64,000 bases of DNA from Lineus longissimus (Eukaryota > Nemertea > Pilidiophora > Heteronemertea > Lineidae): contig NC_088326.1 of the NCBI RefSeq assembly GCF_910592395.1, forward strand, positions 1,369,001 to 1,433,000, in the 5' to 3' direction. The notes under the pieces are model-generated. The model saw only the letters and a program-made list of their open reading frames with translations, did no database searches and was not told the origin of the DNA. The translations under genes were made by a program, and so were the position numbers. This document shows positions 29,132-42,100 of this stretch, piece by piece; position 1 is the stretch's first letter, and each line of letters begins with the position of its first letter.

Positions 29132-32100
29132 AAGAAGTCCGCGCTGCGAATCATTCCTTTGTAGAACGCTTGGTAGATACGATACATACCAAAATACATT
29201 CAAGAAATAGAAGCCTCTGAGATTTTGATAGAACTTTGCCCTAGGTTTCTTTCTACACGTTTCTTATGTTAAGTATCACCTGTCATCTCTGTAAAGCATA
29301 CATAACCGGAAAAACTGTAACAATTCGCACATCCTGGAGACCGCGTGAGGCCTTTTAAATTAGCTCTCGCTGGCGGAGCGCGGAGTATGTGCTGGTATGC
29401 AAGCTTGCTAGGTAATCGTCATTCAAAAGCATTGTTTACCTCACAAAACAATACTCCTATTCTGTAATATATTGATATATATATATCACTTTGTAAGCAA
29501 TCGCATGTGAAAAAAGCGCCGAAGAAGATTTAAAGGTGCCTCTTCACCTACCCCGTGATGTCTAGTTCCACCGCTTGGTGCCGCAGTCAGTAAGTGCCGA
29601 AGGACGGCATGAGCAACAAGAGGCTACAGGGTCGGGTGCTCAGCTTGGTAGCCGAACGTATTTTCTTCGGGTGCCTCACTCCGTTGTCATGGTCATGCTA
29701 TTTACCAATTTAGCATGATCGTCAAAAGTTTTCAACTCCACCACGGTCCTATCATCAGACGTGTAGTTTGTAGACTCCTGTGGCAGCCCAACGCTTCATG
29801 TTATATATATCCTTGGGTGAGGGACGAGGCCGGTTCACATCTTCCGGAGTGAAGTGGATTGGGGACCGTGAGGATTTTTTTAATAAAAGAGGCAATAAAG
29901 ACAAGGACCCGGATGTACTGTATGAAGATGTGGCTTTATTGGCCTTTATAGTGTTTACAGTTGAAGTTAACAGTAATTATACATTAGATATACAATGAAC
30001 GATGAATGATGACGATGAACAACATTTTTGATGACATCATATATAAATGTGATGACGTAGTCAACATTTTGACTTAATTGATGCCTTGCGCAATAGTCGT
30101 TGTGAATCCCACTGTTTCTGAATCACAGAATCAATATAAAAATGGAATAAGAAAATGACTGTTGCACAAGACATTTCATAATGAGCGACGTGAGTCTAAA
30201 GAGTGATTTTTTCCTATAAACAGGCATTTTTAAAATATACATTACAGGCGTAATGCCCGACAATACTTATAGTAATATCATATATGCTTAGTGTGTATAA
30301 CTTATCTAATATGTTTAGTGGCAGAGAAATGTACAGTTACAGCCGCCAGGAGTCGCTGTGACGGTGACATAATCAAGATAACAAAACTGTGTCTAATGAA
30401 TACGTCATCATGAACATTAATACACTCCTTCGTGTCAAATGCAGAGTGAACTACTCCCATCTTGCCATGGGACAGAATGTATTGGTGGACAATGCTGCCA
30501 CCTTCATGATTCGCAACGGCTCCTGGCAGATATTTCAGTAAGTTAACCATTTAAAGCCCGACTTTCATTTCGAAAAGAGGATGGAAAAGCAATTTGTGCA
30601 AAAGAATAATAATGTAACAGCACGGCCCGGCGTTGTCAATACAGCACACAAATCTCTATCGGACCGGGCGAGGTTTGGAGTGAGTATGGATGAAGTTACA
30701 TTTTGCCCTCGTTAAATTTGCGGATCTAGTTGGCCACTGGCAATGAATTCCAAAGCGACGATGTTACTTTTGAAATGACTTCGGGTTTAAAAAGATTAAC
30801 TGTCTTGGGTCGGACCTGACCCTCAAATTTCTACTAAAATGATGATCTGGCATAATCTAAAATATATAGTGATAAAGTTGCCCATTTAGGCAGATAATTT
30901 AATTAAACTGTAATGAGAGACGACCTGTAAGTAAAGTCAGGATTCTGCAGCCTAACTACCAGGCGGAAGTGACGAAACTAACAAATGACTAGTGCTGCGA
31001 AGACAACAATGCGTCATTTCTATTGGCTAAAAGTGACCTATGATGATTTCTATAACATATACAATTATGCAATCAAAACAAAGGGAAGGCACGTGTCATT
31101 TTGGATATTCCTCCAGATCGACCTCTTGCTCCTTTGATTAATGCTTGACTAAGTTAAAAGGTGGCGTTCTTGAATATATTGAGCAAAACGCCATCTATTG
31201 GCAAGTACTGAAGACCGCTTGGCAGAGGTTTAAAAATAGAGGGCGTGGCAGATCCACCTTATATTCAGCTGCTGGTAATTTATTAGGTACTGGACAGATT
31301 ACGTCGTTATCCAGAGTTTACCTTGGTCACGATAAAACAAGAAAAGCGACTCTGGCACGCCGACTTTGGACTTGCTAGCACAATATTCTATATTTTCCCT
31401 CCACCCATAGCCCCAAAGGCGTGTCGCCATTCGCCACTTTCCTGAAACAGGAATAACTCGCAACGTCCTACTAGGAACGTACTGTCCTGTCAGGCGATAA
31501 GTATTGGCCAATCAGAAGCTCTGTACTACGTCGAACAAGCAAGATAAATGTCTTCTGATTGGTCAATACCTGAACCCTGCTTGAGAAAAGTGGTGAATCT
31601 CCAGCGTGAGCAGGAGACAACTACTCTCTATTAATATGGTTACTAACGATAAGGTGGTTTATTGCTAATTTTCTATTAGTACTATCTACATTGTGAATAT
31701 CTTAAGTTATAATTTACATAATACATTTATACATAGGGGGCCTACCGATGCTGAAAAGTTGCATACATTAAATACGGTTACCCTAAATTCTTTCGGTAAT
31801 GTCTTGAAACAGTGCACTAGCCTATAGCTCTATAACCATGAACACTGACCGACTGATGTTACTACCATCAGAGCTGCGTAAGTGTTTCACGAGATCACAT
31901 TTCCGAACCTTGCCGACAAAGCCCGAATGTCTTGACACCGGTTTCTCCGCCTGATCGAAAGTGCACACCTATTAAGAAATGAACCTCCATCGCCCATACT
32001 ACAATGCATTATCAAAATCATCAACTTTTTGTTGGGCGAAAAGTTTTTCTCTTCAGTTGAATAAAGTCTTTCCTTGGTGTGCACACGGACAGGAACGGCA

Positions 32101-32759
32101 GATACATACATTGATTGTCATAGTAACAACGCATGCAGCCTCGTTCTCAATCAGCCTTGTCACATGCCAATATGGCGACTGCTCTAGCCTACTCTCTAAA
32201 CACAAATCAACATCATTTCGAGCACAGAGAGAATGTTGTTCCCGTCATGGATAAAACCTATACCATGTTCCCATAACAACCCAGCCCTTGGCCACAATCT
32301 CACCTAAATCGGTAATCATAAATACATTTTGTACTTCATTAATAACATTTATAACACTTTCTTAGATTTATCTTCACAGTTTCATGTTTACATCATTAAT
32401 AAATATCAACAAAAGTTACATCACGGATGATTGCATAGCGGAGATCAAGAGTGCTCTTGCTTTGTTGTCCACCATTTTGTCCGGCGGTCATGTGACTATT
32501 TACAAGCAGACGACACTAGAGTCCATGTTTTTTTGCGCCGGAAACGGAGTCCTTCCTGTATGCTGGTCCATACCTTGATCCTGACTTGTAGACGAACTGT
32601 CCAGTTTTCACAGAGCAGTCCCCGCGTCCTGCACCCAAAGCCAGGACGCACTATCCCGGATGCGCGCTTACATGGACATAACTTAGTCCGCCCAAACTTC
32701 CCATTACCTGGAAATTTCTCCTCAATTTGCATAAGTCTCTACGTTTCTCTGACTCGAGG
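29132..32759. other. Non-coding; includes presumed 3'UTR of RBM24/38-like gene
   Basis: No gene recognised. A short (AT)n run lies near 29465-29485. The part nearest 32760 should be the 3'UTR of the RBM24/38-like gene. A paired CCAAT inverted repeat is at 31501-31569. Confidence 0.4.
31501..31569. repeat. 18-bp inverted repeat carrying paired CCAAT boxes
   Basis: GTATTGGCCAATCAGAAG (31501-31518) and CTTCTGATTGGTCAATAC (31552-31569) are inverted copies with one mismatch, 33 bp apart. Each contains CCAAT in NF-Y context (CCAATCAG). Confidence 0.6.
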
Positions 32760-33126
32760 TTAAATTTGGTCTGGGGTGGCTAACTGCTGCGCTTGGTATG
32801 CACTGTGGACGGCATTTGTCTGGGGCATATATGAATAGATAGCTGGCTGGGCGGCGGCTACTTGTGCCTGCTGTTGTAAGCTGTGGGCGTGTTGGAGGGC
32901 AGCTGCGGGATGGGCTGCGTGTTGGTGATGATGGGGTGCGTAGAAAGCCTGAAGTCCCTCCTGTCCTGCCAGTTGACTCGCGTAAGCAGAATAGTCGAAG
33001 AAATGCTGCGGGTTGGCTGTACTCGTCTGGGCTGTTGGCGATAGTGGCGACGCCTGTGGGAATGCTCCGTACTGCGACTGAAGTTGAGGCAGAAGAATGT
33101 TCAGGGGAAGTCCACTGTAGGGATAT
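32760..33126 (-). CDS. RBM24: RBM24/38-like terminal coding exon
   Basis: Acceptor cag at 33127-33129, stop TAA at 32760-32762. It encodes 121 residues of low-complexity Gln/Ala/His-rich tail plus the first base of a split codon. The two other frames are less plausible: one stops within ten codons and the other lacks the family's YxDYxxYA-like motif. Confidence 0.8.
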
Positions 33127-36100
33127 CTGCAAAGACACAAGAATAGGAAAAGATAAGTCACGTGATTACATTTGTATTTTACTGTACAGAAATTATGCAG
33201 TAACCAGTTATTCGCAACTTTAGGCGCCACCATCGGTCGATGGTGTCAAGTGATCTGATGCCTGGTGGCCACATTGGGTCATCCATCTTGCTTCCACAAT
33301 AGCTATTTCACCAATGTCAAACTTATTTGAGGAGAAGGGTTGCTGGAAGATGGATTGTTTTTTTAGGATTGAAAGACGGTGTATAATGTTTGAACCGCTA
33401 TACTATTCCATTGGTTTTTCGACCCATATCATCAGTGCTAGAATGGAGTGTAGGGAAACATATATATATCGGACGTACTGCTCAGAAAATAAGAGAGCGG
33501 CGCTCAGCAATGACAAGTACTGATAAGAACAGATGCAAGACACAAAAATATCCATTTCCGCCTGACGGCTTCATTTACCTTGACCTTCACGCCGACCCGG
33601 AAGTAGTTTTGGCAAAGGTTAGGAAGCCAAGGTATACGTTTATACACGTACATGCAAACCCGCGTAAGTTCTATGTTCTTTCACAAACGTTTGCTAAACA
33701 ATTACGGCAACCAGTTAAAGTATTTGTCTAATATCTGTTACGAGTTTCTTTCCCAGATTCCTTTCCAAACCCAATACTTAACACCCATCGGCACTGACCT
33801 TTGCAAGTTAAAGCCTTTAAGAAAGACATTGTTAATACCTGGAGCCCACACCTGTTATGTCCGACATCTTGAATAGCTTTTTGTGTTTCTTTAAAGAACT
33901 TCCCCTATCCTTACCGAGAATATGGAATTTGGTTGCATATTCCTGGAGTGTAAAACTTTAACCTATACCACAGTTGAAGGTCTGTGACTTTTTTGTTCAT
34001 AAACTCTTAGAAGGTTTGCCAACAAAAAGAGATGGTAAATGTTGTAGAAAGGGTTAAACCTTTGGTTATCAATTGCCATTTAAGAACAAGAATCCTGTTG
34101 GTCTCTTTGAGAATTGTATAAATATTTTAGCCGTTCCTGAAGGGTAATATGGATTACTCGCAAATACTCTAAGTATAGAAAAGGACTTAAGCTCAAAACA
34201 GGTGGATCTGGGGCACGGATTTAGAACGGGACAGCTGATTAAGGCTAAGCCAGGATCCTAAACTGTTCTAAAGATGAGGGTTCCTTATCCTTGGTGACAG
34301 GTACACATGAATACACCTGCACTGCTTGTCCCTGGGGATTACATTCCAAAATAACGGATTGAAATGCACCAACTGATAATGGAGACAAGTCTGGACGAAG
34401 TCTGCTCTGTTTTTATGAATCTGAGAGACCTCTTTATGTAGAGGCATTTTCGAATGTTCCATAAAGTGGAGAAACGCAGGAGATTCCACAAATGACCAAA
34501 AACCCAGCAGTGAAGTGTTGGTTTGGCCATTTGGGGTTCAGGACCAATGAGGTACACATACAACACAACGACGGAGACGTAGACACTTTCAAAGTCAAAG
34601 TATTGCCAACCCAATTACCGATATTGTACCGATTGTGTGTTGCAAACAAATTATCCATGTCTTGCTTTCTTTGCTCCAAATTGTGAACTTTCTTAACTGG
34701 GTGGGTCTCAAAGGACCGCACAGCGGGTAGGGTGGCGATATCATTGCTTTGACACCTTGAACTGACTCGACCATACTGAACATGAGGTATACTGAAAGGT
34801 CTGTCCTTAGTCGAGTTTAAAGAGATTGGAATCACTTCAGAAAGTCCACACACAGACAAATAATATCACGAACAACTAAGATCACAATCTTACATGTAGA
34901 TTCAATTGCCAACAATTAGGCTTTATCATATTTGTATCATATCCAAATTCACCCGAACCTTAATGGGCCCAATTTAATACCTTAACAAAACCCTACATGG
35001 TCTCCAGCTACAACCTGTGTCATCGCAAACAAAGACGTCGCGAAAAAAGTAGCTGTATTCAATACATTTAGTGGTTAGCAAATAAGCCAGGGGGTTGTAA
35101 AACCATATTGTGAGGTAGTTATCAAAACATTGTCCCGCTCGAGGCGGGTGTGACTTGAAATGGAAGCATTGTGAGATGGATGGGCAACGTGGCAATGCGA
35201 GGCAGGCGACAGAGAGCGCCTCTAAAATGCGGACAGTCTGTTAAAACACCAACGTTTTTTCAACCAACTTTTCCATTTCAAGATGGCCGATAGCAACAAA
35301 AGTAGGGTACCGGTCAGAGCATGGCACTGCCCTCTCAAAGTGACCCATCCTTACAAACAATCTTCTTCACTTTCGTTCTATAGTACTTTGAACGTTGGTG
35401 TTCAGCTCTCTACCAAAGCAACCGAGAAGATCAAGGTCTTGTCCATCTCTAACAATGGCCTCTGCTTCTCCATGGCCAGTTTCATGCAAGATTAATGAAG
35501 CAATCAACATCGTTTTGCCCAGACGTTCCCACAGTCTCGTGTGGCCTAACATCGAACAACAGTAACAAGTCGGAGATATTTACCTGTGAACTAATTCAGA
35601 GGCATTGTGTTCTTTAAGCAGAAGTAAATAGATGCACACTTCAGACCTATAGAATGCACTGATGATTCAGGTCAAGGTAGGTTGGACCCAACTCTCGTGT
35701 TAATTATGCTTCGATTTCACTTCTGATCTGCCAGTACACAGAAACAACGATCAAACCAAATTACACTTTCAATTAACATCGGTATTTGGTCACTTGATCC
35801 GTGTTCACTCTCCACCTCGGGGTGCAAGGAGAGGTATGGGCCAGAGGGTCAGGGAAGATCAATCATATGCTTAAAAACACACTATCAAATGTTAATTATG
35901 GTTGATTTAATATGCATGAAGATTGAGGAAAGGTGATTGGTGAGGCGGACCAAATGGCATATGGTAGACCATTGAACCTTTCACTGTTTGCAATGCCCTA
36001 ATTTGAGTACGGTTTCACTAGAGGGATGCAATCCGATCAATTTCTATGTTTGGAAACCTTGAACACGTTCTTCAGTGATGGGCAGATACCCGGTACTTTT

Positions 36101-39100
36101 ATGTGGGTGATCAGAATAATAATCCAATAGCTAGAAGTTTGAGTGATGGGGGATTTGTAGCGTTTAGGAAGATATATCATCAAAATACTTGCTGCTGCAT
36201 AGTACGCAGAATCTTTTCCTATTTTGCTAGCCAATGGTATACCTTTACATAAGATGTAGGCCTACCAGACCCCCACGGCGATACTGCTTAGGTGCAATCT
36301 ACAAAGATCTCAGATTGCCGATAACCACCCTGCAAACTTCTTATTAATTTGTTCAATCAGTCGAAAGCCTACATAATCCTGAAAAGTTACATAATGCTAT
36401 GATCAATTGGCGTTTGGTATACCTGCCGATTTCACACCGATTGATTTGAAAGTATGGATAGCGTTCTACATCACCATTTGCCTTAGTTGCAGAAACCTAC
36501 AGTAGGAGGCTACGAGGCAGAATGACTTTGCACTCAACTTCGCATCCAAAAGTAAGCAGCAGTGCACTCATTGTCACATCGTCGTTTGATAAGCAATTTA
36601 GAGTTCCGTTGGTAACTCCGAATTCGTAGCGAAACTGTAGGATGTTCGAAACTAAAGCATGCAGCCCAAATTACCCTAGTTCCAAGACTTGTTACAAGGT
36701 GGCTTAGTTCACTTGAGGTGAAACCAAAAAATAACAATAAGTAGCATGATACCAAAAACACCTGGCCATAATTCTTTTCCGCTAAAAGTTGGCTTGCTCG
36801 GCTCCTGTGTCATGTGTTGCGAAAGAATTTTTTCATCCCAAGAATTATCAATCTCACTTACAGGTACAAAAACGATGCTTGCTCATGAAGTTATTCTCTG
36901 CTTTGTTCTGACAATGGGACATATTTCACCTTATGCTTACTGTTTGGACACATAGATGATTGTGTATGACGGTTGTATCAATAGATATAGTGGAGATGGT
37001 GAAACAGACTAGACTAAAGAACCCCTGGCAATAACAATGTTAACTTATTGCTCCGCAATGATGTTCCAGTCTACTCACAGAGATATAAAGTAACCTAAAA
37101 CAAGCCGATTTACAGGTATGCGAGAACAAGGCCAGGCAAAGTATGCCCGCCAAGTTTTCTGTACCAGTGGAATGAGTGACTTCTTAATTATTGTGATGTT
37201 ATCTTGTGAAGTGATGATGATAGGTACAGATAGAGCAAGTCCTGTTTACCGTACGCCATGTACTACAAGGGAAGCAGACGCTCGGTAGTCACTCATTTAC
37301 AATGTACAATGTATATACAACACTGATGTCAGTTGACTTTGTCCTGGGTGTTCAGTCTCGAGCCTGCCAGTCACACACAGGCGCCGGAATGATGATGAGA
37401 TGAGTCAATTGGGCGGGCGTTCTGATCTGGATCTTCATGCTCCTGTGCGCCAGATTGTCGCAAGACCACAACGAGTGCTAGATACACATTTCACCGCTTA
37501 AATACTGTCATAGACCGACGAAGGATACTAATCTGGCTCAGGTGTACTGTTGTGTCGTCAGTTGTCCCCCAGCAGGTTGGGAGAAGTATCAAATGGTAGC
37601 CTATTTCGCGTCCGCAACAACACTCTTGGCCAAAAAGGTGTTTATAAAAGGGCACCGTCTGCACAATCCTGAATGTAGGACACGGGAGCTTCTATTTTGA
37701 AGTATTCTGCCAATGTCTGGGAACAACTGCACAATGCTGACCACTCCACCCTGTTATCAGAGAAAACAGCGTCTGGTCATACCATTTTATATCCATGAGA
37801 TAACACGTGTGTATGGATAACCGAATTACTGTCTGATATGTTTCGTGTTCATCAGAGAATCACTCTGCTCGACCTATTTTTCTCTTGACGACCAAGAATT
37901 CTTGATGTCCTGTTCATGTTGTCCATCTCGTTCGAAGATCTCCCGGGTCACATATTGTATTACACAACATATCATAATTGGGTCAAACAGCCAATCTATT
38001 ATGTTTGTCGATTTTTTGAGCTACTGGACGACTTTCCTGACCTATTCCTCAAGGACATTAAAAGTCGTTATCATGCCCATCTAGATATCGTTTGGGTCCT
38101 GTCATACGATTTTACTGTCCATCCCTGTCCTACACATGTCACGACAGGGGAACTTAGCAGCTGTTCAAATTTTTACTTTATCTCAGAGTTTCCTGCTCTG
38201 ATAAAGTTCATGAGAAAACACGGTGTGGTATTTGTTATGTGCACAGACTACAGGACTTGATTGGACTGAAAAAGACACCGGTTTGCCCACAAACTCTTGT
38301 CAAGATCCCAACACTACTGTGTCTACTTTCAGTACAGAGGGGAGACATCTGGTTCGAAAACCAGAAACTAACTTTTCGGCCATCTTATACTTAAACATGA
38401 CGTCAGATCGTCGTAAAAAATGCATTAGCTACAAAAAGACGGTCTGTTCCCGTATTTATTTCAGAATGCCACTTCTGTAAACATCCCGCATGCTGAGGAT
38501 GCCATGGGTTCAAGTGGCTCTACAACAACTAAGAGTCCTTGTTTTAGATATACCAATCAAAAAAGAACTCAAGGAGACGGAACCAGGGTACTGCTGTCCA
38601 ACTGAAGTTACCGATACGCTGAAGAGGAGGTGATTTCAGCAAATGTTGCTGATACTACTGGTCTGGTAGAGCTCATGGTGAATGAAGGCCACACAGTCTT
38701 CTCAGAATGACAGAAGTAAAACAAACCTCAGGACATTCACCCAATCAGCAAAAATATAAGAATTGTTCATACCACTCGTTAATGTGGGGTCCCAGGAATC
38801 GTCAACATGTCTATCAAAATGCCAAAAAACACTTAAAAACGACTATCTTTGAACAAATTGGGACACGTTTGAACAGGTAGGCCTACGGTGGCAATAAAGG
38901 CTGTTTTTTAAAGATAAACTGAAGATACAATATGTCAATATCTGCCAATATTTCTTCTATTGTAGTGCCACTTATGAAAATTCGATGTGTTATTCACATG
39001 ACCGCATCTCTCAGATACAACTTTGTCCAATGTAATTCGGTATTTAACTGTTGCCCACCAGACCAATACAAGTTATTCAGCTAAGGTCAACCTTTACAGT

Positions 39101-42100
39101 TAGGTATTCAGGACAGAATCCCCACAATGTGTATGGCGATATCTTTGTGTTTCTCTATCCACCGACAGAATATCAAAAAGATATTATTCCCGATAAAAGC
39201 AGTCTTTAACCTCATTTATATAACTTTTTTCCCAAAAATTACAGAAATGATATTATGCCACAGGTGACAACGTTTGTTTTGTTCAGTTGTAATTCAAATG
39301 AAATAAGCCATTGATCCATTGGTTTAACACACTGAATTCAAATACGTCTGTTATATGTCAAAAATAGTCAATCTCAGACGTCACTTTGTATGATAAATCG
39401 CTGCCTGTTGGATATATAAGACTCAGGCAACCTACTGACATTACTGATGCATGATATTATACCATAATGCATAAGGTTGATGCACTATGAGAACCTCTAC
39501 CGGCGTGGTGTTGATCAAGGAGTGATCGCGAAGCTAGCTAAATGCCAACATCCTTATTTTAGAAGACTGGAGTCTATGCTGCCTCCTATCAAATCCTTGC
39601 ATCATCCATTTGATTAACTCTCAGAGTATCAATACCATACCCATCAAAAACCTCTCTAAAAATCTTTCTGAAGACTTTCATGGCACAGTGTATCCTCAAT
39701 GTGTGGTAGCAACAGAACATTGCAATGTATACAAATTATTTACCTGCCAGAAGGACAAATATTATTCCAACTATATTACTTGTATTCATACAGTGATCGT
39801 AATCATCGTACACTGAATGGGATGTAAACACACGTGTGTGCAGTGAAAATCATTACACGTATTCAATTCATGACTTATTATACACTTTCGTGTTGAACGC
39901 GGTTTATAATAGAACTTAAATCACAAGTCAGTGTCAAAGCCTTTGATCCTGTAGAGGAGTCACCCCAGCTGTAAATTTGTGTATATACATGAAAACTAGC
40001 CTATCACTTGCCCCACAAAAATTCCAGTGGAGTCTCACTCACCCTCCGCCCCCGACAAAAGAGCAACACGAGGGTCTATCTCCTCCCTGGCGTTGCTGGC
40101 GACGAGCAGTGGAAGGTGCATTGAAGCAGGGGTGCAGGTAAAGGCAGTGCAATGGACATGCACTACCGGCTTGAGGTAACATCCCTATTGACATTAAGTG
40201 AAACATACCAGATAAAAAACCATCCGTCAATCCCATGAATTTGTTTTTACCCCATTCCCTCAACCTAGTTAAAATCCTTGCTTTTTTGCAATGTAGGCCA
40301 TCATAGAAATGATTCGGATGCTGTTTGTTCTTTTGCCAACAGCTATACAACATACCTGAGCCGAGATCTCGGACTATGTTTCCCGGCTGGTGCACCGAAG
40401 CAATACCCGAGTGATCTCCAAACAATGTAATGCTCGACCTTCAGCGAACTCGACAACTTACAAGGTAGGCTTCACCTGTTGAGGGAAATAAGCAACATCT
40501 GCCTGAACAGAGAGTGACGGCTCTGTTAGCTTCTGGTATGCTCGGACTACAAGCAGCAGACTGCCTCGGAGTTGGGATAGCAGATTTCGAAATCACCTTT
40601 AGCAGAGAGGGACCAGAAGGAACAACGTGTCGTGTGGGGCCCGTCATGTGGAACTACTCCCAGGCAAATGCCTTCACCGATGACACCTTTAGCAGAGGTG
40701 CCAGGAAGAACTTTGTCGGTCGCACTGTTGGCGCGTTTGAGGAAAAGCTCACAGGCTGACGATGACAACAATGACACAATTAGAGTAAGAGAATCGACTC
40801 CAATCCAAAGGCTGACACCAATACAGATTACACATTTCACAGATTGATGTACTGTGGGGAACACACATAATCATACGCTGACAACGATGACTGAAGCGGA
40901 GGAATAATGAACAACTTCGAGGCTAATTCCCACACCAATGACACCACAGGCAGGGGAAGCAATTACATGTAGAACCACAAAGACTACAACAGTTCCATAC
41001 GAAGAGGTACATGGCTTCGATGCGCAAATAGAGGCATGTGTTAGAAGGAGAAGAAGAATCGCTTTTGTTTCTCACGCCAATAATGAATGATGGAAATGAC
41101 ACCTCAGTATGTCTAAGATACTGCCTTAACATTTCCGCCGAACCCATTCCACCAACATACAGTAAAAAAACACATTCTCTCATACCAGCCTGAACATGTA
41201 TTGCTAATTTAGTGTTAGATCTTACTGGAGGCTGAGCGTTCATCCTCAGCTTATGTTATACTTTAAACTATTAAGGATCAGACTGGGTGCACACCTTTGG
41301 GCCCAAGTCTATAACTTTCCTCTTAAATCTCACAGACAGAGTTTTTCTCCTTGAAATGAAATATTGCTTTGTCCAGGTGATATGGCAGATTTTTCCAAGG
41401 TAAAAAGGTAGGTACAGATTGGTCTGTTGGAGAAGTTCACACGATCATGAAACAAACTACACATCTAGCGAATACATAGGTAGACGGACATGAATCTCTA
41501 TCATTGCACAGCCAAAAACCCAAACGTCGATGAGAAAAAACCTTGTTGCCAATGGCCAGACCCACCACATAGCAACATTTTTATCGACCTCAAGATATAG
41601 GATCGAATCTGTTGAAGCTCAGTGACCCCGCACACTCTACTTTAAAATGGCCGCTACGGTAGCCATCTTTAATATTCCCTCATTTAGGTCAATTTGAATG
41701 ACTGTGTTGTGGTGAACACCCAAGTTGCACTACGTGTCACCATTCCATTGGTCGACCACAGAGTGTGAGCAGTGCGGTTAAACCACGTGTTACGAACTAC
41801 CAAGCCCGCTCTGTCGCCTTGGGCTAACTGTAGATGAAAATATTCAACATTTCCACTGTTTGCCAAGCATATTTACCGACATCTCTTGTCAATATAGAAC
41901 AAGTCTGACGAAAAATGTACAATCTACCTTCAGGCTTATTGGTATACATCACAACTGCGTAACATACTCGCTACCCCATGACTGATGAATATGTTTAAAC
42001 AATAATGATAACAACGAGCTGTACTTGACTCTCTTTGAGAGATCTTGCTGAGAACATAATAGCTTTTTCAGTGATGACTGCTAAGTATGTGTTGCTATCT

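Noticed and set aside
34434-34859. 141-codon minus-strand frame with RPFSIPHV, tested as the missing RBM24/38 exon
   Set aside because: Superficially like the RPFGIP motif of vertebrate RBM24, but its possible splice sites give the wrong phases and the rest does not align.
40514-40759. 81-codon plus-strand frame in a GC-richer island, with internally repeated ACCTTTAGCAGAG
   Set aside because: Both strands are open and no splice sites or family support either; left as an unexplained compositional island.
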